IMG/VR virus record: IMGVR_UViG_3300037156_000269 | Span: 32,626-96,625 of that record | Strand: one strand, 5' to 3' | Length of the DNA: 64,000 nucleotides | From: a virus | In this document: positions 1-8,500 of the stretch, one piece after another | Layout: every line of letters begins with the position of its first letter | Numbering within the stretch: the stretch's first letter is position 1 | The notes under the pieces: generated by a model | Seen by the model: only the letters and a program-made list of their open reading frames with translations | Told to the model about the DNA's origin: nothing | Databases searched by the model: none | Made by a program: the position numbers and the translations under genes

Positions 1-147
1 AGAAGCACCTCTCTCCCGAAGGCTGATGCCCTCCATCAAGAAGCTTTGCGATTGAATCAAAGGATGATGACTATTTCTTTAAGGCAGTTGGCCCGAGACC
101 TCCACCCATCAAAACCCGCGTGGTCTAAAGAACTGAAGAGGAAGTAA
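1..147 (+). CDS. C-terminal fragment of an upstream gene
   Basis: The frame is open from the first base and ends in TAA at 145-147, giving 48 residues that are basic near the end (...SWSKELKRK-like tail, with Leu/Arg-rich segments). The stop overlaps the ATG of the next gene (TAATG), the same coupling seen along this run of small genes, which is the main reason to believe it. No function can be given because the N-terminus lies outside the window. Confidence 0.6.
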   Translation, partial: RSTSLPKADALHQEALRLNQRMMTISLRQLARDLHPSKPAWSKELKRK

Positions 148-548
148 TGTTCACTTTGGGTTTCTCAAAAACCGCAGCCTTCGACCACAATAACCAGGGT
201 CTGGAATTTAAAATGTCCGACATGGGTAGTGGTAACGTCGGAGCAGGCGGCATGGCCCCCAGTGGTATTCCCTCCTACCAGCCTTTTGACAATAACAAAG
301 AGGGTGGAGGCCAGAAGCTGAGTCGCAAGGCCCGTGCCCGCATGGCCATCAATGCCATGTACAAGTTCAGCTCCGGGATGTCGGACGCAGGACTTTCAGA
401 TAGTGGCGGATCTGATATTGCGTCAGGTACCGTTGATCAGTTAAAATGGACTTCTCAGAACGGGCCCACTCTCGAGCAAGAAGCCGATGACCGTAAAGAA
501 CAAAAAAACCGCCGCAAGGCCTACCTTAAATCGAGGATACGCGAATGA
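147..548 (+). CDS. Small protein with capsid-targeting-like N-terminus
   Basis: 133 residues. It begins MFTLGFSKTAAF, the clearest copy of the N-terminal motif shared by about twelve proteins in this window. The remainder is Gly/Ser/Asp rich and ends in a strongly basic, charged tail (DDRKEQKNRRK). I recognise no domain. ATG 147 overlaps the preceding stop, and its own stop overlaps the next start (ATGA at 545), so four genes here are probably translationally coupled. I infer a virion-internal protein delivered with the DNA; the sequence does not show what it does. Confidence 0.75.
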   Translation: MFTLGFSKTAAFDHNNQGLEFKMSDMGSGNVGAGGMAPSGIPSYQPFDNNKEGGGQKLSRKARARMAINAMYKFSSGMSDAGLSDSGGSDIASGTVDQLKWTSQNGPTLEQEADDRKEQKNRRKAYLKSRIRE

Positions 549-877
549 GCTTTACAGATGGATTTTTTAAACTTGCGGCCGAACCGGTTGTCTTCAGTGC
601 TCTCGCCAATGCCGCGAAAAAAGGACTCTCCCACGCAGGCGGATCCACAATCAAGGATGCCCTGAAACTTAAAGGCCTCAGCCACATCGGCGAAGCCGTT
701 AAGAAAAGCGGTGGTCTTGGAAAAAGCTTCACCACTCAGGCCGGCCGCGAAGCCTTAGCTGAGGGCGTCGGTAAAGCAGCTCCATCTCTTGGCGCGGCGG
801 CAGCCTATGGTGTAGGTGCTAAAAAAGTTTACAATAAAGTCTCTGAGAACGATAACCGCGGACAGGGTGGGTACTGA
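545..877 (+). CDS. Small protein with capsid-targeting-like N-terminus
   Basis: 110 residues. It starts MSFTDGFFKLAAEP, matching the shared motif (aromatic, Gly-Phe, Lys-x-Ala). The body is rich in Ala, Gly and Lys, with a short hydrophobic Gly/Ala stretch near residues 80-95 that could contact membrane or pack as helix. The stop overlaps the next ATG (TGATG). No recognisable family. It is likely a co-packaged or head-associated protein, inferred only from the N-terminal motif and the operon. Confidence 0.75.
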   Translation: MSFTDGFFKLAAEPVVFSALANAAKKGLSHAGGSTIKDALKLKGLSHIGEAVKKSGGLGKSFTTQAGREALAEGVGKAAPSLGAAAAYGVGAKKVYNKVSENDNRGQGGY

Positions 878-1089
878 TGTTCACTTTAGGGTTTGAGAAA
901 ACAGCTGGCCCCGCTATTGCTGAAAACTTGTTCAACGACCGCCTAAAGCGTGTAGGACACAGCATCGCTCGTAAAACCAAAGATGTTGCCAAGCACGTCG
1001 TCAAAAACCGCAGAGATTATCTGTTTGGCGGCGGGGCTGCCGGCACGATCGGCACAGCCATCGGTGTAAACCGAAAAAAGGATAAATAA
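877..1089 (+). CDS. Small basic protein with capsid-targeting-like N-terminus
   Basis: 70 residues, starting MFTLGFEKTAGP. A basic amphipathic middle (many Arg/Lys, residues 20-48) is followed by a Gly/Ala-rich hydrophobic segment FGGGAAGTIGTAIG and a basic end RKKDK. It could be a small membrane-active or DNA-associated internal protein. The stop overlaps the next start (TAATG at 1087-1091). No family is recognised. Confidence 0.72.
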   Translation: MFTLGFEKTAGPAIAENLFNDRLKRVGHSIARKTKDVAKHVVKNRRDYLFGGGAAGTIGTAIGVNRKKDK

Positions 1090-1274
1090 TGTTCACCAAA
1101 GGCTTCAAAAAACAAGCAGACGCCCCACCGATCATGCCCACCGCGGCTCAAGGTAAAGCTTTCCGCAAAGGCATGAATCAAGACGTCTCCGTCTCCCAAG
1201 GCTGGCAGAACATCAAGAATGAAGTCGGCAGTCTCTTTGGAGGCGCCCCTAACGTCGGAAAAATGGGCGGCTGA
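1089..1274 (+). CDS. Small protein with capsid-targeting-like N-terminus
   Basis: 61 residues. It starts MFTKGFKKQADAPP, again with Gly-Phe followed by Lys and an alanine at the motif position. It is the last gene of this four-gene coupled run. The next gene lies on the opposite strand, and a weak GGGCGG/CCGCCC inverted repeat spans its end (about 1264-1299). No domain is recognisable. Confidence 0.7.
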   Translation: MFTKGFKKQADAPPIMPTAAQGKAFRKGMNQDVSVSQGWQNIKNEVGSLFGGAPNVGKMGG

Positions 1275-1310
1275 TAGCTAAAAACGAGGGCACACCGCCC
1301 CCGCTGCAAA

Positions 1311-1778
1311 TCACCACGCCGAAGCGCTACTACGGTTCCAGCCGCTATCAAACGGACTGTTGTTGCTGCTACTTCCTTGATTCCACAGAGGCTGCTGAGG
1401 GCTAGATGCTGCCGGTGATGCCGCAGGTCCAACTCCACTCTTGTTGTAGAATACTCCTGGAGTTGAAATGTCCACTCCTCGTCCATGCTTGTTCATTAGC
1501 GCTGCGCTGATGCCAGCAATAATCATCGCGCACAGCTCCACCAAAAACTTAGATATCGCGATCTCAATCGCCTGCTTGGAAAACTCCATAAACTTCCCAA
1601 GAACCCCTGCCATGAGCTCTACGAACTTGTCGGCTATCTTGCTCCCCGCCGATGCCGCTCTGCTCGCCTGCGTCCGATAATTCTTCACAAACTCACTCGG
1701 AACAAACTTCTCTGTTTCAGACTCCTTCACTGTCGCCCCACCCCATTGAAACTCCTCCTTGCCAACTGTAATCTCCAT
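1311..1778 (-). CDS. Hypothetical membrane-anchored protein
   Basis: 155 residues. The first half is hydrophilic, followed by a hydrophobic helix around residues 78-96 (FLVELCAMIIAGISAALM), then a low-complexity Ser/Pro/Asn/Gln tail that would be flexible. ATG 1778 is preceded by GAGGAGAAC. A strong minus-strand promoter lies 49 bp upstream at 1827-1856. The layout (coiled or charged N-part, one membrane helix, disordered tail) would fit an envelope-associated or lysis-accessory protein, but no family is recognised. Confidence 0.65.
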   Translation of the reverse strand: MEITVGKEEFQWGGATVKESETEKFVPSEFVKNYRTQASRAASAGSKIADKFVELMAGVLGKFMEFSKQAIEIAISKFLVELCAMIIAGISAALMNKHGRGVDISTPGVFYNKSGVGPAASPAASSPQQPLWNQGSSSNNSPFDSGWNRSSASAW

Positions 1779-1826
1779 CCAGTTCTCCTCGTGCTGAAAT
1801 ACGATACAATCATCTGTACCGGTAAA

Positions 1827-1856
1827 CTTATGCCAGAAATTGTTTTGTTTTTGCCT
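1827..1856 (-). promoter_or_regulatory. Minus-strand promoter, AGGCAA-N15-TGGCATAAG
   Basis: Read on the minus strand: AGGCAA (1856-1851), a 15-nt spacer ending TTTC, then TGGCATAAG. It sits just upstream of the 1778 start. One of about thirteen sites with the same architecture, all in front of minus-strand genes. Confidence 0.7.
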
Positions 1857-1860
1857 GGGC

Positions 1861-1947
1861 GAGTTAGAGTCGTTTTTGACTCTAACTGAATTAGTGGCAG
1901 ATCTGTCGCTAATTCAGTTCCTTAGATATATGATTCATGTATCTAAG
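1861..1947. promoter_or_regulatory. Three consecutive inverted repeats
   Basis: Hairpin one pairs GTTAGAGTC (1863-1871) with GACTCTAAC (1878-1886). Hairpin two pairs 11 bp, AACTGAATTAG (1884-1894) with CTAATTCAGTT (1909-1919). Hairpin three is CTTAGATATATG-ATT-CATGTATCTAAG (1921-1947), which begins inside the stop codon of the 172-aa minus-strand gene. None has a U-tract. They may be an RNA 3' structure, an mRNA processing site or operators. Confidence 0.7.
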
Positions 1948-2461
1948 CCAAACGTAGGTGCCGAATACCCTTCTGAGCCGCGAGTGCCGCGCCAGCAAGA
2001 CTGGCTGTTTTGTTGATGGATGGGATAGCCTCCAAAACCAGGCTCTTAAACTCATGAAATTCAGACCTCAAAGCATCGTGGTCTGCTCTAGGGACAGTAT
2101 TGACACTCCTGTTTTCTTTTACAAATCTGCGCAGCTCTGTGCGGAAAGCTACTGCCTGAGGGCTCCTAATATAAAACGCAAAATTTATCATTGCATCCTC
2201 CGTCCACAAAGTGAGGTCCTCTCTCAGTCTGTCTATGCCAAGCTCAGCCTTATGGGCTGTCAGGAATTCCTTAGGTACACGATTCGTGTACCTAAGCTCG
2301 TCCATTTCCTCGCGGTGCTGATTATAGGCATTCCACAGAGAATTCTGCCCGCACCCCAAACCGATTCCTATCTGCTTGTTCGTGCACACCAGAACAGAGC
2401 CTACGGCAATCATCGGCACACTTAGCCCTCTAAACCCCCAACGAACCAGTTCTACGTTCAT
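1943..2461 (-). CDS. BRO/Rha-like phage regulatory protein (tentative)
   Basis: 172 residues. The first ~60 (WGFRGLSVPMIAVG... then a small HTH-like stretch with NSLWNAYNQHREEMDEL) and the following segment LTLWTEDAMINFAFYIRSPQAVAFRTELRRFV resemble the antirepressor-type BRO-N/Rha/KilA accessory domains of phages, in which a short 'SP-x-A-x-x-FR' segment closes the domain. The C-terminal third looks helical. It is driven by the promoter at 2519-2548. It carries a perfect 12-bp hairpin inside the coding region (2270-2296) that pairs with the hairpin just after its stop as a repeated element, suggesting autoregulation. The family call is by eye only. Confidence 0.5.
   Translation of the reverse strand: MNVELVRWGFRGLSVPMIAVGSVLVCTNKQIGIGLGCGQNSLWNAYNQHREEMDELRYTNRVPKEFLTAHKAELGIDRLREDLTLWTEDAMINFAFYIRSPQAVAFRTELRRFVKENRSVNTVPRADHDALRSEFHEFKSLVLEAIPSINKTASLAGAALAAQKGIRHLRLA
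2270..2296. promoter_or_regulatory. 27-nt perfect hairpin inside coding region
   Basis: CTTAGGTACACG-ATT-CGTGTACCTAAG: 12-bp perfect stem with a 3-nt centre. It is a variant of the 27-nt element at 1921-1947, with matched changes on both arms (GGTACACG/CGTGTACC versus GATATATG/CATGTATC). Confidence 0.7.
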
Positions 2462-2518
2462 AAATCTCCTCTTGTCTTACCTAGACTTTTAGAAGCACCT
2501 AATCGTGCTACCAATCTT

Positions 2519-2548
2519 CTTATGCCCGAAATGCTTTTGTTTTTGCCT
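2519..2548 (-). promoter_or_regulatory. Minus-strand promoter, AGGCAA-N15-GGGCATAAG
   Basis: The minus strand reads AGGCAA (2548-2543), 15 nt, then GGGCATAAG ending at 2519. It drives the 2461 gene. Confidence 0.72.
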
Positions 2549-2570
2549 AACGCGTCACGGCTGCTATAGA
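2543..2570 (+). promoter_or_regulatory. Putative plus-strand promoter for the RNA polymerase gene
   Basis: TTGCCT (2543-2548), 16 nt, TATAGA (2565-2570). The TTGCCT is the exact complement of the AGGCAA box of the divergent minus-strand promoter. The start ATG at 2580 follows the TATAGA by 9 nt, as it does at the 14610 gene. Confidence 0.4.
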
Positions 2571-2579
2571 ATGGGGTCT

Positions 2580-5500
2580 ATGCGTACATTTTCCGGTTCC
2601 GACCAGTTCCAAGAATTGCAAAAAGTCGTCCTTGATTCCTACTCCAAGCTTTTCCCTGTGGAGAAAAACGGCTTTCGTTTAGAGCTCGGTAAGATGTGGC
2701 TGGACGACGAGGCTGTCGAGCCTGGAGACTTCACGACGCAGAAAAAGGTGAAGCTTGCCGGCAACACGTGGGGCGCGCCGCTTTACGCATCTCTTGTCCT
2801 CAAAGATGCTGACGGAAAAATCGTCGATCACTTAGAGAAAACTAGACTTGCTACCATCCCCAGACTTACCCCCCGCGGCTCCTACATCGTAAAGGGCAAC
2901 GAGTATCAGGTTGCAAACCAAATGATCCGTAAGCCAGGTGCCTACGTGGTGAAGTCGCAAAAGGGCGACCAGTTTAAAGGCATGCTCGCCCTCACCGGCG
3001 ATCGTCAGCAAAACTTCGAAGTTCACTTTGATACGACGACCAACAAGTACAAAGCAAAGCTCGGACAGTCCTTTATCCCCCTATACCCACTCCTGAAATC
3101 CTTGGGCGCGAGTGACAAGGAAATGGTTTCTGCGTGGGGAGAGAAGATCTTCACAGCGAATAAATCCGAGCGACCGACCGATTATTTTAAGCTCTCCGAG
3201 AAACTTGCCAGGGCACCGCGTACCGACAACCAACAGACAGCTATTGAAGCCATCCAGGCTTACGCAAAAACGGCCAAGGTTGATCCTAATATCACCAAGC
3301 TCACAATGGGTCATGCTTACGAGAACCTAAGCCACGGCCTCTTGCTGGACACCTCAAAGAAAATTCTTAGCAGCTATCAGGGCAAAACAGAACCGGACGA
3401 TCTCGAGAACCTTTTGTTCAAAGAGATCCGCTCTGTTGAGGATATGCTTCAAGATAGATTAGGAAGCAAAAAAGAACAAGATGGTCTAAAGCGAATGCTC
3501 ACACGCCACCTTGGGCGCAAGACATCCATCAGATCTCTCATTGATTTTAAGAAGCTCACAAGTCCTGTGGAGTCATTCTTTACGTCTGACAACAGAACAG
3601 CTACCAGTGAACAGTACAACCCCATTCACATGATCGCGGAGCAAAATAAGCTTACCATACACGGCACAGGCGGTATCACGAGTTCGCACGCTGTAAGCCA
3701 ATCTCTTCGCGAGGTGCATCCATCGCACATCGGATTTATCGATCCTGTGCATACACCGGAATGCTATGACGGCATGACTGAAGTTTTTACCAAGTCTGGG
3801 TGGAAAAAGTGGACTGATGTGACGGTCTCTGACAAGTTTGCTTGCCGCATCGAAAACACTTTGGAATTTCACGAAGCCAGTGCTTTCCACAAAAGCCATT
3901 ACAAAGGACTGATGTACGGGTTCAAAAATAACAAAGTAGATTATTTAGTAACACCCAATCACAGAATGTTTGTACAGGCAAATGATCCGAGCTCAGAGTG
4001 GAGAATCGAGACTGCCGAAAAGACGCACCTAAAAAATAGAAGACTTACCTCAGCGCATTTTCCGTTTTCTGGTGACACTTCAGCTACTCACTTCACACTT
4101 GAAAGAGTTGGCGGCTCTTCGTCGACTGTAAATTTCGACCGAATAAATATAGAGGACTGGTGTGAACTGGTTGGATGGGTTTTGTCAGAAGGTTGTGTTG
4201 TAAATAAGAAATACGGATCAAAGTATTCTTATGCGCTTAAAATCGCACAAAATGAAAAAGCCAATCCAGAGAAGTGCGCCAGAATAAAAGCACTGCTATC
4301 TAGACTGCCCTGGAGATGGTGTCAAAATACTGCAAAAACTGACTTCATAATTGGAGTTAAGCAACTTGCCATGCAATTCAAGGAACAAGGTTATTGCTAC
4401 GAAAAGTTCATTCCAGAATATCTCTTCGAGGCTCCTGTGCAGGCGCGAGAGCGCATGCTGGAAGCTCTTTTGTTAGGGGATGGGCGCACATTTAGTCACA
4501 GAGTTACTGGAGTTTCTTACGAGCAAAAAGTCTACACTACCACAAGCAAGGAGTTGGCCATAGGCGTAGAAAGACTTGCCATAGGTCTAGGATATGGGGT
4601 CAAGACAGCCGTCTATCAAGATAACCGTCAAGAGCACTATAGGGACATGTTTGAAATCCGTCTTTTGAGTCACGGTGATAGAACACTTCGTGCAAATTAT
4701 TACTACACTACAGATTTCAATGACACAGTTTATTGTGCTACAGTGCCTGGCAGCCTCCTTCTTGTTAGACGAAACGGCAGCGTTCCGATCTGGCTCGGCA
4801 ATAGTGATAAAACGGGCACGACACTGCATTTAGCGAGCGCTGTTGTAAAAGATGGGCGCAACATTCGCACGTTTGTTCGCAACGTAAAAACAGACAAGAT
4901 GGAGCTTCTAACTCCACAGGAAATCTACTTTAAGAACGTGGCGTTTCCAGATGAGTATGTTGGTGGCAAGTTCAAGAACGCATCTGGCGTTCGTATCCAA
5001 GCGCAGGGTAAAGTGGACATGGTTCCATCCCACAAGGTGGACTACGCCCTTCCGCACCCGACAGCTCTTTTTAGCCACTCAACAAACCTTGTTCCATACC
5101 TGAAAAACGACCAAGGTAATCGCGCCATGATGGCAGCAAAAATGATAGGACAAGCCATTCCGCTTGTCGACCGCGAAGCGCCGCTTGTTCAAACTGCTAT
5201 GCCAGACGGCAAATCATTTCATGAAGAGATTGGCAGACAGTTTTCGATCCAGTCACCCCATGCTGGTAAAATCACAGCCGTGCACTCGGACTACATCATG
5301 GTCGATAAGACCAAGATTCCTGTTTATAATAACTTCCCCCTTAATCAAAAAACTCAAATGCATCACACAGCTCTCGTGAATGTGGGCGACGAAGTTAAAA
5401 AAGGTCAGCTCTTAGCTGATTCGAACTACACGAAAAACGGCACTCTCGCTATTGGCAAGAACCTCACCGTGGCCTACCTGCCGTACCCTGGCTACACCTT

Positions 5501-8500
5501 TGAAGACGGTATCGTCATTACTGAGAGCGCCGCTAAGAAACTCTCGGCCGAGCAAAACTATCGTCATACTTTTAAGCTTGAGCCGAAAAGAAAAGAGACG
5601 GGCCTTCGCCGTTTCTTGAGTTATTACCCAAACACCATGACAAAAGATCAAGCATCGCACTACGAGTTGGATGGTGTGATCAAAAAAGGCACTCGAGTCA
5701 AATCAGGACAGATTCTCATCACAGGCATGAACTACGCCGCACACTCACCAGAGAACATGACACTCAACCGCCTCAACAAGGCTCTTGCTCTCCCGTGGTC
5801 CGACGCCTCTGTGAAGTACACAGGCGAATTCGAAGGTACTGTCACAGACGTAGTGAAGCGTGGAGACCAGATTGACGTGTTCGTGAAGTCTATTGAGCCT
5901 GCGCGCGAAAGTGACAAGCTCTCCGGCGTTCACGGTAACAAGGGAGTCATTACAAAAATCATCCCCGACAGCGATGCTCCGCGAACAAAAGACGGCAAAA
6001 TCCCCGATGTTTTCTTAAACCCGCACGGCATCATTGGGCGTATCAACGTAGGCCAGATCTATGAGTCGGCCGCAGGAAAGATTGCCCAAAAGACTGGGAA
6101 GCCGCGCATTGTTCATAACTTTGATTCTCATGACACTAATAAACAAATCACCGCCGACCTCAAAGCTCATGGAATTTCGGATGTTGAAGAGATGGTCACC
6201 CCTGACGGCAAGTCCTTGGGTAAAGTCCACGTCGGTGTCCCGTACATTCTGCGCCTCGCTAAGACTGGTAAAACAGGCTTCAGCGCGCGCATGCCGGGCC
6301 AAGGCTACGACGTAAACCTTCAGCCTGTAAAGGGCGGTGAAGAGGGAGCAAAGGCGCTCGATCAGTTGACCTTCTTCTCAATGCTCTCGCACGGGGCAAA
6401 GAAAAATCTTCTTGACGCTCACGTGAAGTCTGAAAATAATGACGAGTTCTGGCACGCAATCGAGATGGGTAAGATCCCGCCAACACCACAGCCGAGCTTC
6501 GCCTTTAACAAATTCATCGCTTTACTTAAAGGTGCTGGCATTAACGTCGACAAACAGGGCAGCGAATTCCACCTGGCCCCCATGATGGACAAGGACACAC
6601 TCAAAGTTAGTAAAGGAAAAATCTCTGATGCTAGGTTCCTCTACGGCAAGAACAACGCCGAGATCAAAGGCGGATTCTTTGATACGTCCATCACTGGTGG
6701 GTTGGCGGGAAAGAACTATGGCCATCTGGAGCTTGCCGAGCGCATGGCGAATCCGGTATTTGAGAATGCAATCAAAGCGCTCACAGAAATCAAGGGACCG
6801 CAGTACGAGCATCTCGTCGCCGGAAGACTTCACGTAACCCCAGACGGGAAGCTTACACCAACATCCGATGCGAAAACTAAAACAGGCGGCGAAGGCGTTG
6901 CGGCCCTACTCCGGCACATCGATGTCGACAAGAGCCTCTCGACCTATAAAGCCCAGATCCGGAAAGTTAAAACCGGCGCCGATACTGACAAGCTAAACCG
7001 AAAGATTCGCTACCTCACAGCTCTCAAAGAACTGAATCTCTCACCCGAGGAAGCCTATACGCGTAAGCTTGTTCCCGTTGTACCGCCAATCTACCGACCC
7101 ATTCAGGAGATCCCTGGACGTGGCCGTGTCGTAGCACCACCGAACTTTCTTTACCAGAACCTAGGAATTCTTACAGAAGCTCACCATCACCCCGTCATGA
7201 AATTCTTAGGCGATGAGGAGAAAGCGCAGCTTCGCGAAGAAACTTACAAAGCCACCCGCGCCGTGGCCGGTCTTGAGCCCGTTCTCACTCGCGGAAAAGA
7301 CCAGCCTATCGAGGGGTTCCTGTCGCAGATCACAGGATCTGCCCCTAAACAGGGGTTTTTCCTAAATAAACTCATCACCAAAAAACAAGATCTCGTTGGC
7401 CGCGGTGTCATCACAAACGGCCCCGATCTGCATATGGATGAAATCGGGATTCCAGAGAAAATGGCTAAATCCATCTTCCGCCCATTCACCGTGAGAGAGT
7501 TTACACAGTCTGGGTATAAGCCAGATGTTGCTCGCCGAGAGATCGATGAGAACACACCTCTCGCACGAAAGATGCTTGAGAGTGCTATGAAGAAACGCAC
7601 GGTCCTCATGAATCGCGCGCCCTCGCTTCACAAGTTCTCAATCATGGCATTTAAACCGAAGCTCTCGAGCGGTCTCGCGGTTAAAGTTCCGCCCCTTGTT
7701 TTCAAAGGGTTCAACGCCGACATTGACGGAGATGCCGTCTCTCTCCACGTTCCTGTCTCAGAAGAAGCTCTACGTGAATCCACCAAGATGTTCCCATCGA
7801 ACAATTTGTGGAAGCCTGGAACCGGCGAACTCATGACAGTCCCGACCCAAGAAGCTGCGATCGGTCTTTATTTTCTGTCTAAAACAGACAAAGGTCGTGC
7901 GGAGATTAACAATCTAATCCCCGCAAAATATCATGTGAATACGCAGCTCACATCCAAAGGAGCCGCTGAACTTTATGACCGCATAGCCAAGGATCTTCCT
8001 CATCAGTTCCCAAACATCGTTCACGCCATGAAGCAGCTCGGTGACAAGCATGCCTATGAAGTGGGCTTCACCGCAAGTGTCGCTGACCTAGCTGTGGACA
8101 CCAAAGCGCGCGACGCGATCTTTAAACACGGAGATCAGGATGCAGCAAAGCTTCGCCTAGCCCACAAACCAGGGCTCGAGCGCGATAACAAAATCGCCGC
8201 CATTTATGAAAAAGCCGCTCAGGATTCCTACAAAGGCATCAAGGAGCAGATGAAAAATAGCGGATCAAGCTTCTATCACATGATCGCTTCAGGAGCCCGA
8301 GGCAAAGACAACCAGCTCATGCAGATGGTCTCGGCCCCAGGTATCGTCATGGACGCGAAAGACCGAAAGGTCCCAGTTCCATTAAACAAATCTTATGCTG
8401 AAGGTATCACCACATCCGATTACTTCATGGCCTCCTACGGAGTTCGTAAAGGCATGATGGACAGATCCCTTCAAACTGAGAAGCCAGGCGCCGCCAACAA

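Noticed and set aside
1178-1486. 102-codon minus-strand frame
   Set aside because: Overlaps the 1311-1778 gene on the same strand and the end of the 1089 gene; no start signals.
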